Origin: Clostridium disporicum
GTDB lineage: Bacteria > Bacillota > Clostridia > Clostridiales > Clostridiaceae
Length of the DNA: 64,000 bases
Reading direction: 5' to 3'
Assembly (NCBI RefSeq): GCF_001405015.1
Contig: NZ_CYZX01000004.1
Span: forward strand, 142,558-206,557
A program made the translations under genes and the position numbers. This document shows, one piece after another, positions 52,259 through 61,800 of this stretch. The first letter of the stretch is position 1, and each line of letters begins with the position of its first letter. The notes beneath the pieces were generated by a model. It worked only from the letters and a program-made list of their open reading frames with translations. It did no database searches and was not told the DNA's origin.

Positions 52259-53101
52259 ATGCAAAAGAATATAAAAAAATATTTCTGGTTTTTTGTATTA
52301 CCAACTTTAGTGGCTTTTATTATAGCTTTTTTAATTCCATTTATAATGGGGATATATTTATCTTTTACAGAGTTTACTACAGTAACTAATGCAAAGTTTG
52401 TAGGATTAAGTAATTATATTAAAGCATTTTCTAATAAAGATTTTTTAAGGTCATTTATTTTTACTGCTAAATTTGCTGTGGTATCAGTTATTACTATTAA
52501 TGTATTAGCTTTTACTTTTGCTTATATGCTTACTAGAAAATTAAAAGGAACTAACATATTCAGAACCGTATTTTTTATGCCAAATCTAATTGGTGGAATT
52601 GTTTTAGGATATATATGGCAAATTATTCTAAACTCAATTTTGTATTATTTTGGAATTACTATAACATATGATCCTAAGTATGGATTTTGGGGATTAGTAT
52701 TACTTATGAATTGGCAGCAAATAGGCTATATGATGATTATTTATATAGCAGGAATACAAAGTATACCTGGAGAACTTATAGAATCTGCAAGGATAGATGG
52801 AGCATCGAAGTGGCAAACATTAAAAAGCATAACAATTCCAATGGTAATGCCTTCTGTTACAATTTGTTTATTTTTGACTGTATCTAATTCATTTAAATTA
52901 TTTGATCAAAACTTAGCATTAACAGATGGAGCTCCAGGAAATAAAACAGCAATGCTTGCGCTAGATATATTTAAAACCTTCTATGGAAGAGTAGGCTATG
53001 AAGGCGTTGGCCAAGCTAAAGCAGTAGTATTCTTTATTTTGGTTGCAGTTATTATGTTAATACAACTTAAGATTACTAGAAAGAAGGAGGTTGAAAATTG
53101 A
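52259..53101 (+). CDS. Sugar ABC transporter permease, MalF/UgpA-like
   Basis: A 280-residue permease with six predicted membrane helices. The cytoplasmic EAA loop that contacts the ATPase reads ESARIDGASKWQTLKSITIP (about 176-195). ATG follows AAAGGAGG. Its stop codon overlaps the start of the next permease gene. Confidence 0.94.
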   Translation: MQKNIKKYFWFFVLPTLVAFIIAFLIPFIMGIYLSFTEFTTVTNAKFVGLSNYIKAFSNKDFLRSFIFTAKFAVVSVITINVLAFTFAYMLTRKLKGTNIFRTVFFMPNLIGGIVLGYIWQIILNSILYYFGITITYDPKYGFWGLVLLMNWQQIGYMMIIYIAGIQSIPGELIESARIDGASKWQTLKSITIPMVMPSVTICLFLTVSNSFKLFDQNLALTDGAPGNKTAMLALDIFKTFYGRVGYEGVGQAKAVVFFILVAVIMLIQLKITRKKEVEN

Positions 53102-53949
53102 TGAGATATATGGCGAAAAGCAAAGTTAAAATAGGAACAATATTACTATATGTTATTTTAATAGCTTTAACTATACTATTTCTTGCACCAATTTTTATGG
53201 TATTAATGAATTCATTTAAAGGAAAGTTATATATAAGTAGTGAACCATTTAAGTTGCCTACTTCTGTAACCTTTGTTGGATTGAATAATTATATTGGTGG
53301 AATTACTAAAACTAACTTTTTAATATCATTTGGTTATTCTTTATTTATTACTATAGCTTCGACAGTTGTAATAATATTTTTTACTTCAATGACTGCATGG
53401 TATATAACAAGAGTAAAAACCAAGTTCACAGGATTTTTATATTATTTAATAGTATTTTCAATGATAGTGCCATTTCAGATGGTTATGTTTACAATGACAA
53501 AGATAGCTAATATGTTACATCTAGATAATCCAGTTGGAATTATAGTTTTATATTTAGGATTTGGAGCTGGACTTTCGGTATTTATGTATTGTGGTTTTGT
53601 AAAATCTATACCTGTTGAAATTGAAGAAGCAGCAATGATTGACGGATGTAATCCAATACAAACTTTCTTTTTTATAGTAGTACCATTGTTAAAACCAATA
53701 ACTATAACAATAACAATTTTGAATGTTATGTGGATATGGAATGATTATCTGTTACCTTATCTAGTATTAGGCAGTGAGTATAAGACTATTCCTACAGCGG
53801 TTCAATATTTAAGAGGTGGATATGGAGCCATTGATATGGGAGCTATGATGGCACTTCTAGTTCTTGCTATAGTGCCGATAGTAATATTTTATTTGACTTG
53901 TCAAAAATATATAATAGAAGGTATTGCTGCTGGAGCTGTAAAAGGATAG
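53101..53949 (+). CDS. Sugar ABC transporter permease, MalG/UgpE-like
   Basis: A 282-residue permease with six predicted helices and the EAA loop EEAAMIDGCNPIQTFFFIVVP (about 177-197). The ATG at 53101 overlaps the preceding TGA (ATGA), and GGAGG lies about 10 bases upstream; a TTG at 53098 is an alternative. No ATPase gene accompanies the pair, so a shared MsmK-type ATPase elsewhere is implied. Confidence 0.93.
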   Translation: MRYMAKSKVKIGTILLYVILIALTILFLAPIFMVLMNSFKGKLYISSEPFKLPTSVTFVGLNNYIGGITKTNFLISFGYSLFITIASTVVIIFFTSMTAWYITRVKTKFTGFLYYLIVFSMIVPFQMVMFTMTKIANMLHLDNPVGIIVLYLGFGAGLSVFMYCGFVKSIPVEIEEAAMIDGCNPIQTFFFIVVPLLKPITITITILNVMWIWNDYLLPYLVLGSEYKTIPTAVQYLRGGYGAIDMGAMMALLVLAIVPIVIFYLTCQKYIIEGIAAGAVKG

Positions 53950-54003
53950 CGATATAATGAGAAATCGTTAATGATATATTGTAATTAATAATTTGATATT
54001 ATA

Positions 54004-54046
54004 AAAAAGGTATAAGATAGTGAAAACACAAATCTTATACCTTTGG
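54004..54046. terminator. Bidirectional terminator
   Basis: AAAAGGTATAAGAT pairs with ATCTTATACCTTT across a 13-nt loop, between convergent permease and flavoprotein genes. Confidence 0.85.
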
Positions 54047-54071
54047 TAAATATAATTAATTGAAAGAATTG

Positions 54072-55877
54072 CTATTTAGCATCTTTTATTGCTTCTGCAA
54101 CAGCTGTTTTTATAGCTTCACTTGTAAGTGTAGCACCTGAAACAGATTCAACATCAGTGCTTTGAGTCTTTATAATTTCATTTGAAACTCCAGTTTCTGC
54201 ACCTTCGAAGATACCAGGTGTTTCTTTATGGTCTTTAAGTTCTATTTTAACTATGTTGCCACCTTCAACAGTAACTTCAACAGTTACATCGCCACCATTA
54301 CCTTTTCCAGTACCAGTGTAAACACCATCTTTGTATCCACCATCAACTTCTGGTTTAGCAGTTTCAACTTCTTTTTCTACTTTAATAGTAGCTTCTGTAT
54401 TTCCACCATTATCAACAACGTATTTAGCAGAATTTTCACCAGCTATACGTCCGAATACAACTATATCAGTAACAGCGTTACCACCAAGTCTATTTGCACC
54501 ATGAACTCCACCAGTAACTTCACCAGCAGCGAATAATCCTGGAATTGCAGTTCCGTCTTCTTTTAATACTTCAGTGTTAGTATTTATTTTAACTCCACCC
54601 ATAGTATGATGTACAGCAGGAGCACATAATCCAGCATAATATTTAGCAGTTGTTAATGGTTCTTCCATTGATTCTCTTCCAAATTCAGCATCATTACCAG
54701 CAGCTTGATATTCGGCATAAGTATCCATAGTTTCTTTTAATGCTGTAGCATCAACACCGATTTGTTCAGCTAACCCTTCGATAGTATCAGCTTCGTATAT
54801 AATTCCAGCTGAAATATACTTTTCGATAGCGCTTAATCCATCTCTAACATTTTGGTCAAACACTATATAAGATTCTTTATCAGTTTGAGCTAATATAGCT
54901 TCAGAAACAACATCACGAGTAAGTAATTCATTTACGAATCTTTTACCTTCTTTATTAACTAAGATAGCACCGTTACCTCTAACAGCTTCAGTGTACATAG
55001 TTTGAGTTTCTGGATGAACTGTTGGGTGAGTTTGAATTTGTTCAATATCAACTAATTGAGCACCTAATTCTTTAGCCATAGCAATACCGTCACCAGTTGC
55101 TCCAGCGTGATTAGTAGTACCAAATCCAGCTAAGTTAGGATTGTATTCAACTACCATTTCAGCGTTTCCACCAAAACCACCAGTAGCTAAAACTACAGCT
55201 TTACAATCTATTGTAAATTCACCATCTTTATTACTTGCTTTAACACCAGCTATTTTACCATCTTCAACGATGATTTGCTCAGCTTTTGTTTCAAGTAATA
55301 CAGGAATATTTAACTTGTCCAAATTTTCATTAAACATTTTTACAAGCATTGGGCCTACAGCAGCACCGCCAGTTGGTTTATGGATACGCTTTACACTTGC
55401 ACCACCAAACATACCAACTTCTGAAAGATCTCCACCATTTTCATTAACCCATTTAACAGCATCAGCAGAATTTTCAGCTAATACTTTAACTAATTCAGGG
55501 TCATTAAGGTTTTTTCCACCTTTCATGGTATCTTCAATCATTAATTCAACTGAATCTTCAATACCTTCAGCTGCTTGTAATTCTGTACCAGCAGCATTCA
55601 TACCACCAGTAGTTCTTATAGTGTTACCACCAGTTTGAGGCATCTTTTCTAAGATTACTACGTTAGTAGCGCCACTTTGAACTGCTTGCATTGCAGCCGA
55701 CATACCAGCACCACCAGCACCGATAATAACAATATCCGCTGATTTGTTTTCTACTGCAGTAGTTTGATTTCCATCTTGAGTAGCATTATCTTTAGCAGAA
55801 TTAGAAGCACAACCAGCAAATAAAGTAGCACTTACTAATGTTGCTAAAGCTAATGACATAACTTTTAGTTTTTTCAT
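54072..55877 (-). CDS. Extracellular flavoprotein reductase (fumarate/urocanate-reductase-like) with FMN-binding domain
   Basis: A 601-residue lipoprotein (lipobox LFAGC, Cys23) exposed outside the membrane. Residues about 48-490 are a FAD-binding reductase of the FccA/UrdA type: GAGGAGMSAAMQA, QTHPTVHPETQ, the Arg of LLTRDVVSEA and HHTMGGVKI are typical catalytic or binding sites. Residues about 510-600 are an FMN_bind domain with the flavinylation motif ESVSGATLTS, where ApbE would attach FMN through Thr. FMN at the C-terminus is one known arrangement. Electron acceptor substrate is unknown (fumarate, urocanate or related). Terminal acceptor use in anaerobic respiration is inferred. Confidence 0.92.
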   Translation of the reverse strand: MKKLKVMSLALATLVSATLFAGCASNSAKDNATQDGNQTTAVENKSADIVIIGAGGAGMSAAMQAVQSGATNVVILEKMPQTGGNTIRTTGGMNAAGTELQAAEGIEDSVELMIEDTMKGGKNLNDPELVKVLAENSADAVKWVNENGGDLSEVGMFGGASVKRIHKPTGGAAVGPMLVKMFNENLDKLNIPVLLETKAEQIIVEDGKIAGVKASNKDGEFTIDCKAVVLATGGFGGNAEMVVEYNPNLAGFGTTNHAGATGDGIAMAKELGAQLVDIEQIQTHPTVHPETQTMYTEAVRGNGAILVNKEGKRFVNELLTRDVVSEAILAQTDKESYIVFDQNVRDGLSAIEKYISAGIIYEADTIEGLAEQIGVDATALKETMDTYAEYQAAGNDAEFGRESMEEPLTTAKYYAGLCAPAVHHTMGGVKINTNTEVLKEDGTAIPGLFAAGEVTGGVHGANRLGGNAVTDIVVFGRIAGENSAKYVVDNGGNTEATIKVEKEVETAKPEVDGGYKDGVYTGTGKGNGGDVTVEVTVEGGNIVKIELKDHKETPGIFEGAETGVSNEIIKTQSTDVESVSGATLTSEAIKTAVAEAIKDAK

Positions 55878-56164
55878 AAGTTCCCCCTAAAATACTAATA
55901 TTTAATAATGTGACATAATTGTTAAAAAATGTCCAAAAATATAATATCACACAGGAAATATTTTGTACAGAGGGAGTGTTAAAAAATATACAAAATAAAT
56001 ATTGAAAGGTATTAAAGCATATATTTTTAATAATATAGATTATGTGAATTCAAATTATAAGAAAAAATTCTAAAATTAATAGAGATGTTAGTGGGGAATA
56101 TATACATTTTATAGAATGAACTCTACAGTAATAATGAATAGTTTTTATATAAAGAGGGGAAAAT

Positions 56165-56614
56165 ATGAAGATTAATAAAGGGTTATTAAATATAGGAGAA
56201 AATTTAGAAGAACTAAAGGATCCACAATATATAATTATACATCACACTGAAGAAGAAGGATGGAATTTTTATGATACTAATAATTATCATATTTCGTTAG
56301 GGTGGGAATGTATAGGATATAATTATTTCATTGAAGCTGATGGGAAAATTTTTGAAGGTAGAGGAATGAAAGTTGGTGCCCATACTAAGGGGATGAATAT
56401 AAAATCAATTGGTATTTGTTTAAGTGGAAATTTTGATATAGAAATTCCTAAGCAAGAACAATTAATTTCTTTAAAAAAATTGTGTACTTTTTTGATAAAA
56501 AAATATAATATATCTATAGAGAGAGTTATTGGACATAGAGAAGTTGAAAATTGCAAGAAAACTTGCCCTGGAATAAACTTTGATATGGATCAATTTAGAA
56601 AAAGCTTATTATAA
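56165..56614 (+). CDS. N-acetylmuramoyl-L-alanine amidase (Amidase_2/PGRP type)
   Basis: Cleaves the bond between MurNAc and the stem peptide. The protein has 149 residues, essentially only the catalytic domain, with zinc ligands in IIIHHTEEE (about 23-31), His124 in GHREV and Cys134 in KTCPG. No signal peptide or cell-wall-binding domain is present. Phage endolysins and chromosomal recycling amidases share this form; there are no phage genes nearby. ATG follows GAGGGG. Confidence 0.9.
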   Translation: MKINKGLLNIGENLEELKDPQYIIIHHTEEEGWNFYDTNNYHISLGWECIGYNYFIEADGKIFEGRGMKVGAHTKGMNIKSIGICLSGNFDIEIPKQEQLISLKKLCTFLIKKYNISIERVIGHREVENCKKTCPGINFDMDQFRKSLL

Positions 56615-56651
56615 AACACAATATTTACATTACTTGGAGCGTTACATAGTG

Positions 56652-56743
56652 TTGACAAAATCACCTTAAGTAATATATAATATACAGTGTTTTGGTAAAG
56701 CCGTAGAAATCGATATATGTTACTACGGAGGGAGGGAAAAATT
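56652..56743 (+). promoter_or_regulatory. rpsU promoter and leader hairpin
   Basis: TTGACA at 56652-56657 and TATAAT at 56676-56681 (18-bp spacing) start a leader of about 55 nt. In it CCGTAG (56701-56706) pairs with CTACGG (56723-56728), and the ribosome site GGAGGGAGGG begins inside the 3' arm, so partial sequestering is possible. Confidence 0.65.
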
Positions 56744-56920
56744 GTGTCAGAAGTTAGAATAAGAGATAACGAATCATTAGAGCAAGCTTTAAGAAGATTT
56801 AAAAGAAAATGCGCTAATGCTGGAGTTTTAGCTGAAGCTAAAAAAAGAGAACACTATGAAAAACCAAGTGTTAAGAGAAAGAAAAAATCTGAAGCTGCAA
56901 GAAAAAGAAAGTTCAAGTAG
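56744..56920 (+). CDS. rpsU: Small ribosomal subunit protein bS21
   Basis: A 58-residue basic protein of the 30S subunit, with the typical ESLEQALRRFKRKCANAG and a Lys/Arg-rich C-terminus (RKKKSEAARKRKF). The GTG start at 56744 has GGAGGGAGGG just upstream; an ATG at 56717 lies inside the leader hairpin. Normal length for the family. Highly expressed promoter context. Confidence 0.97.
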   Translation: MSEVRIRDNESLEQALRRFKRKCANAGVLAEAKKREHYEKPSVKRKKKSEAARKRKFK

Positions 56921-56968
56921 TATTCATGATAAAATGTATATTAATTAATGAATATATTTCAAAGTTAT

Positions 56969-57003
56969 AAGCCTTTTTAGTTTTTACTAAGAAGGCTTTT
57001 TTC
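56969..57003 (+). terminator. Intrinsic terminator of rpsU
   Basis: AAGCCTTTTTAGT pairs with ACTAAGAAGGCTT across a TTTT loop, then T. Confidence 0.85.
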
Positions 57004-57023
57004 CTATTTAAATATTATAATAC

Positions 57024-57052
57024 AGAAAAAATCCCAGTTAGTACTGGGATTT
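57024..57052 (-). terminator. Intrinsic terminator of the DUF1002 gene
   Basis: On the minus strand AAATCCCAG pairs with CTGGGATTT across a 6-nt loop and ends in a T run. It lies directly after the stop codon. Confidence 0.88.
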
Positions 57053-57053
57053 G

Positions 57054-57935
57054 CTATTGAGAAGTTGTCCATTTATTAATAAAGTTTTTAAGCCAATTCC
57101 AAAGTCTTTCTAATATTCCTGACTCTTTTATTTCATTACCTAATGATTTTAGATCTTCTAGTAGCTTAGAGCTATTTTGTTTGATAGAGTCTTTAATAGA
57201 ATCATAATCTATATCTAAATCATTTATTTTATTCATTAATAGAACTATTTTTTCTTTTGTTTCTTCATTAATTGTTATATCCAAGTTAGATGCAGCATCA
57301 GTTACCATTTTATTTATTTCATCAGTAGTCTTAGGAGCTTCTTCAATTACTCTAGCTTTAACTTCATTTATTAATGCTGTAGCTTCTACACTTCCTATGG
57401 AATCTGCTACATCTAAAGTTACTTCTACTTCTTCTTGAGCTACTTGCTTACCTTCAGGTTTAAGTTCTATGCCTGTTATTCTTTCAGCACCTTCAAAAAT
57501 TCCAGCTAAAGCTGATTCTCCTGTTACAGGAAATGGTGCAGAAGCTATTATATCCGCATCTGTTATTCCAGAAGTTATTAATGCATTTGTTAGCATACCA
57601 TCTGTAACTAATGTTAAGTTGTTAGATTTTACATTAATACCTGTCCCATTTTCGTTTATTTTAACATAAGCACTAGAATACCATCCACCTGTAAAATCTG
57701 TATAACCTAATTGTCTTGAAGCAACAGTATTATCAACATATACTGCATCAATATCACTAGGGGCATTGAAATATTCTCTAAGTGCTTCTTCTTGAGTGTG
57801 ATTTAAATCTGCACCGAAACATAGAATCTCACCTTTTTGTATATTAGATTTTCTAGCTAGTGCAGGTATAGAGAAATTGAGAGTTACTAAAGCAAGCGTA
57901 GCAAGTGCTATTTTCCTCAAAAATTTATTTTTCAT
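57054..57935 (-). CDS. DUF1002 (YpuA-like) secreted protein
   Basis: A 293-residue exported protein with a signal peptide ending about ALARKS (residue 28) and the DUF1002 features FGADLNHTQEEALREYF and RQLGYTDFTGGWYSSAYV. YpuA-type proteins are surface proteins of unknown function in Firmicutes. ATG at 57935 follows AAGGAGG; the frame extends 12 codons upstream without one. The C-terminus has repeated acidic/helical segments that may mediate interactions. Confidence 0.87.
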   Translation of the reverse strand: MKNKFLRKIALATLALVTLNFSIPALARKSNIQKGEILCFGADLNHTQEEALREYFNAPSDIDAVYVDNTVASRQLGYTDFTGGWYSSAYVKINENGTGINVKSNNLTLVTDGMLTNALITSGITDADIIASAPFPVTGESALAGIFEGAERITGIELKPEGKQVAQEEVEVTLDVADSIGSVEATALINEVKARVIEEAPKTTDEINKMVTDAASNLDITINEETKEKIVLLMNKINDLDIDYDSIKDSIKQNSSKLLEDLKSLGNEIKESGILERLWNWLKNFINKWTTSQ

Positions 57936-58105
57936 AATATACCTCCTTGGGTTATTAATACTATTATACACAATATAAGTATTTTATGGAGAGAGAAATT
58001 GATATATAATATAAAAATATAGTATAGAGTAATTATAGCAATTAGAAATATAGATATATAATTAAGTATATTTTAAAGAATAAATATAAGATAGGAGAAA
58101 AGTTT

Positions 58106-58912
58106 ATGAGTAAAATAATAGGATTTATTGGAGCTGGAAATATGGGGCAGGCTATACTTGGTGGTATAGTTAAAGCCGGATTAGTAGCTTCTGAAAATAT
58201 AATTATGTCAGATTTATATGAACCAAGCTTGGAAAAAGCAAAAGGAAATTATAATATAGAAATTACAACTGACAATAAGTTAGTTGCCAAAAAGTCAGAT
58301 ATATTAATATTAGCAGTTAAGCCTAATTTATATCCAATAGTAATAAATGAGATAAAAGATTTGGTAAAAGATGATGTTATTATAGTTACTATTGCTGCAG
58401 GTAAATCAATTGAAAGTACAGAGAAGTCTTTTGGTAGAGAATTAAAGGTGATAAGAACAATGCCAAATACTCCGGCCTTAGTTGGAGAAGGAATGACTGC
58501 AGTTTGCCCAAATAAGCTTATAACAGATAATGATATAAATGAAGTTTCAAAATTACTTAATAGCTTTAGTAAAGTTGAAGTAGTAGGTGAAAGTTTAATA
58601 GATGCGGTTACATCTGTGAGTGGATCTTCACCAGCGTATGTATATATGTTTATTGAGGCTATGGCAGATGCAGCTGTATTACAAGGAATGCCAAGAGATA
58701 AAGCTTATAAATTTGCAGCTCAGACTGTACTTGGTTCAGCTAAAATGGTATTAGAAACAGGAATGCATCCAGGAGCATTAAAAGATATGGTATGTTCTCC
58801 AGGAGGAACTACTATAGAAGCAGTAGCTGAGTTAGAGGCTAAAGGTTTTAGAAGCGCTGTTATATCAGCTATGAATAAATGTTATAAAAAATCTCAAGAG
58901 ATGTCTAAATAA
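58106..58912 (+). CDS. proC: Pyrroline-5-carboxylate reductase
   Basis: Last step of proline synthesis, using NAD(P)H. The protein has 268 residues with the N-terminal dinucleotide fold GFIGAGNMGQAI, the VKPNLY loop, and the catalytic-region VSGSSPAYVYMFIEAMADAA (about 172-191). ATG follows AGGAGA. It stands alone; other proline genes (proA, proB) are not in the window. Confidence 0.96.
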   Translation: MSKIIGFIGAGNMGQAILGGIVKAGLVASENIIMSDLYEPSLEKAKGNYNIEITTDNKLVAKKSDILILAVKPNLYPIVINEIKDLVKDDVIIVTIAAGKSIESTEKSFGRELKVIRTMPNTPALVGEGMTAVCPNKLITDNDINEVSKLLNSFSKVEVVGESLIDAVTSVSGSSPAYVYMFIEAMADAAVLQGMPRDKAYKFAAQTVLGSAKMVLETGMHPGALKDMVCSPGGTTIEAVAELEAKGFRSAVISAMNKCYKKSQEMSK

Positions 58913-58930
58913 AAGTTATTAAGATTAAGA

Positions 58931-58961
58931 AGCAAGAGTTGGCAGTAACTCTTGTTTTTTA
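58931..58961 (+). terminator. Intrinsic terminator of proC
   Basis: CAAGAGTT pairs with AACTCTTG across a 6-nt loop, then TTTTTT. Confidence 0.88.
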
Positions 58962-59101
58962 ATTATTCTATTTAAAATTATTAGGGCTATATTAAGAAAT
59001 GACATATATGTAGCAGCATAAAATTTTATAATATATAATAATAATGTAAAAAAATAGTGATTTAAATTGTTTTAATAAATTTTGATTTAGGAAGGTATTG
59101 T

Positions 59102-60019
59102 ATGAAAATAGGATTAGTATTAGCTGGTGGAGGCGGTAAGGGAGCATATGAACTTGGAGTTTGGAAAGCCTTAAAAGAATTAGGTATTAGTGAACATATA
59201 TCGGTTTTTTCAGGAACATCGATAGGTGCTTTCAATGCAGTTTTATTTGCTATGGATGATATGGAGAAGGCTGATAAACTATGGGATGAAGTGACCATGG
59301 ATAAGCTAGTGCCTATTAGTAATTATGAGTTGATTAAAAGAGGCATAGGTCTTTATCTAGGTGGTAAAAATCTTCAGTTAGCTAAGAAGTTTTTAAATGA
59401 TAAATTGAATTACGGTGCTATTACTAATGATGGTGCTGTTGATATAATTAATAAATATCTTGATTTCAGTAAAATAAAGGAAAAGAATAAGATTTGTTAT
59501 GCAGCGTGTACAAAGTTACCTAACTATACTGTTCAATATTTCAGGATAAATGATCATGATGATGAAACAGGAAAGAAAATGATTTTAGCATCAGCATCAT
59601 TACCACTTATTTATGATAGTACTGAAGTTTTTGGAGAAAAATATATTGATGGAGGAATTGTTGATAATACTCCTATTCAACCTGTATATGGTGAAAATTG
59701 TGATGTTATCATAGTAGTGTTACTATCAAAAGAAGCTACTATAGATAGATCGCTTTATCCAAATTCAAAGCTTATTATAATAGCACCTGAAAATCTTGCA
59801 GAAAATACAATTACGGGAACGTTAAATTTAGATACAGAAGCTAAGACTAGAAGAATAATAGAAGGATATAACGATACCATAAATAAGCTTGAGCCAGTAA
59901 TTGATTTATTCAAGTTTATTAATGAAGAAAATGAGAAGAAAGAAAATCCAATTCTATATAAGTTATATAACTGGTTGAAGAATTTTAGTAATAAGATAAA
60001 AGGAATATTTAAGAAATAG
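59102..60019 (+). CDS. Patatin-like phospholipase
   Basis: A 305-residue lipid acyl hydrolase with the oxyanion GGGGKGAYELG (about 9-19), nucleophile GTSIG (Ser near 41) and the dyad Asp in IDGGIVDNTP (about 185). No signal peptide, so it is probably cytoplasmic or membrane-associated through its basic C-terminus. The histidine phosphatase gene follows after 61 bp. Physiological lipid substrate unknown. Confidence 0.9.
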   Translation: MKIGLVLAGGGGKGAYELGVWKALKELGISEHISVFSGTSIGAFNAVLFAMDDMEKADKLWDEVTMDKLVPISNYELIKRGIGLYLGGKNLQLAKKFLNDKLNYGAITNDGAVDIINKYLDFSKIKEKNKICYAACTKLPNYTVQYFRINDHDDETGKKMILASASLPLIYDSTEVFGEKYIDGGIVDNTPIQPVYGENCDVIIVVLLSKEATIDRSLYPNSKLIIIAPENLAENTITGTLNLDTEAKTRRIIEGYNDTINKLEPVIDLFKFINEENEKKENPILYKLYNWLKNFSNKIKGIFKK

Positions 60020-60080
60020 TTATAATTTTATAATAGATTTAGTTTAAGATAGTTAAGTTTAGAAAAGGAGATAGTAACCA

Positions 60081-60710
60081 ATGAAAACTACGGTATATTT
60101 AACTAGACATGGTCAAACAGAATGGAATCTTGAAAGAAGATTGCAAGGGAGAGGAAATTCGCCTTTAACTGAAGCTGGTATAGAAAGAGCTAAAGAATTA
60201 AGAGATAGAATTAAAGATATCCATATTGATTATATATATTCAAGTCCTATAGAAAGAGCATTAGATACTGCAAACATAATCAAAGGTGACAAGAGCATTG
60301 AAGTAATAACAGATGATGGATTAATGGAAATGTGCTTTGGAGATTATGAGGGGAGAAAGACAGATGAAGTTATGGCTGAAAATCCAGAATGGAATATTGA
60401 CCTTATAATGCATGGTGATGTTAAACTGTGTGCTCCTAATGGTGAGAATTTAGCAAGTGTTAGAGCTAGAGTTGCTGAAACTATGGATAGAATAATAGAA
60501 GAAAATAGAGGTAAGTCTATATTAATAGTAACTCATGGAATAACTTTAAAGGCCTTAATGTATTATTTTAAGGATGAAGAAGTGAACAATGAAGTTATGG
60601 GTCAAGCTACTTTAACTAAAATAAATGTAGATGAGAATAATGAATTTGATATAGAATTTAAAAATGATGATAGTCATTTTACAGTAAAAGGCCAAAAGTT
60701 AGGGTGGTAG
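60081..60710 (+). CDS. Histidine phosphatase family protein
   Basis: A 209-residue phosphatase with the catalytic His in TRHGQTEWNLERRLQG (about 8-23) and the later THGITLKALM His. It resembles the phosphoglycerate-mutase/cobalamin phosphatase (CobC) group; specificity cannot be set. ATG follows AAAGGAG. Adjacent genes do not clarify its role. Confidence 0.9.
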   Translation: MKTTVYLTRHGQTEWNLERRLQGRGNSPLTEAGIERAKELRDRIKDIHIDYIYSSPIERALDTANIIKGDKSIEVITDDGLMEMCFGDYEGRKTDEVMAENPEWNIDLIMHGDVKLCAPNGENLASVRARVAETMDRIIEENRGKSILIVTHGITLKALMYYFKDEEVNNEVMGQATLTKINVDENNEFDIEFKNDDSHFTVKGQKLGW

Positions 60711-60792
60711 ATTTTAATTCGTTTAGTATGTATGAGAAAAAATAAAGACATACTATAGATATTAAGATAAATTTAAGAGGTGCAAGCAATTT

Positions 60793-61698
60793 ATGATTTG
60801 GATAAGTATTATTATAATACTAATTTTAGTTGTACTTTCTTTAGGAGTTAATATTGGATTAAAAGAAACAGTGATGTCTAAAAGAAAAGAATCAAGACAA
60901 ATGTTAGAGGAGTTATGGTCTAGATTTGGAACTGATTATAGGAATTATCAGAACATTCCGGTTGAAGAAGTAATTATTAAAAGTTATGATGGCTTAAAAC
61001 TTAAAGGTTATTTTCATAGAGTATATAAAGATTCAAAAAAAGTAGTAATAATGAATCATGGGTATACTGCTAATCATTACATCGATTATCAGTTTACAGA
61101 CATATTTTTTGAAGAAGGATACAATGTTTTACTTATCGATATGAGAAGTCATGGAGAAAGTGAAGGTAAAGTGGCTTCATATGGATATAATGAATCAAAG
61201 GATATAGGAAGTTGGGTAAGGTGGATTAAAGATAAAATTGGAGAAGATGCTTATATAGGTCTTCATGGACAATCTATGGGAGCTGCAACAGTTATGTTAT
61301 ATGGTGCTACGCATCCAAATGATATTAAATTTGTAATAGAGGATTGTGGCTTTACAAGTGCTAGAGAAGCTATAAAATTTCAATTTCGGAAAGTTAAAAT
61401 TCCATTTTGGCCATTATATGATTTGATAAGAGTTAAAGTAAAAAGAAAATATAAATTTGATTTTAATAATATTTCTCCAGAAGATGCTATAGTAAATAGT
61501 GATATTCCGGTGTTGTTTATACATGGAGATAATGATAAGGTTGTTCCTACTTGGATGGGTGAAGCTTTGTATAACGAAAAAAATGGGGAAATGGATAGAT
61601 TATATTTAGTTCAGGGTGCTGGACATATGGAAGCATATTCAAAAGATAAAGAAAAATATAAACAAGTTGTAAAAGAATTTTTAGATAATATTAAATAG
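60793..61698 (+). CDS. Alpha/beta hydrolase with N-terminal membrane helix
   Basis: A 301-residue protein: helix at about 2-22, then a hydrolase with NHGYTANHYID (about 89-99), DMRSHGESEG (about 115), nucleophile in HGQSMGAAT (Ser near 160) and late His in GAGHMEA. Similar to BAAT/YqkD-like hydrolases of unknown substrate. ATG follows AAGAGGTG. A single-gene unit ending at a terminator. Confidence 0.87.
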   Translation: MIWISIIIILILVVLSLGVNIGLKETVMSKRKESRQMLEELWSRFGTDYRNYQNIPVEEVIIKSYDGLKLKGYFHRVYKDSKKVVIMNHGYTANHYIDYQFTDIFFEEGYNVLLIDMRSHGESEGKVASYGYNESKDIGSWVRWIKDKIGEDAYIGLHGQSMGAATVMLYGATHPNDIKFVIEDCGFTSAREAIKFQFRKVKIPFWPLYDLIRVKVKRKYKFDFNNISPEDAIVNSDIPVLFIHGDNDKVVPTWMGEALYNEKNGEMDRLYLVQGAGHMEAYSKDKEKYKQVVKEFLDNIK

Positions 61699-61705
61699 TA
61701 AATAT

Positions 61706-61743
61706 AAAGGTCTGTTAAATTAAATAAGTTTAACAGGCCTTTA
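61706..61743 (+). terminator. Intrinsic terminator
   Basis: AAAGGTCTGTTAAA pairs with TTTAACAGGCCTTT across a 10-nt loop (one G-U). Confidence 0.85.
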
Positions 61744-61800
61744 ATTATGATATAATTTATTAAATAATATAATTTATATAAGTATAAAAGGAGTGTAAAA

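Noticed and set aside
55141..55638. 165-codon frame antisense to the flavoprotein gene
   Set aside because: A Ser/Thr/Pro-rich shadow with no start signal.
56165..56614. Amidase as a phage endolysin marking a prophage
   Set aside because: No holin or other phage gene is nearby; neighbours are chromosomal housekeeping genes.
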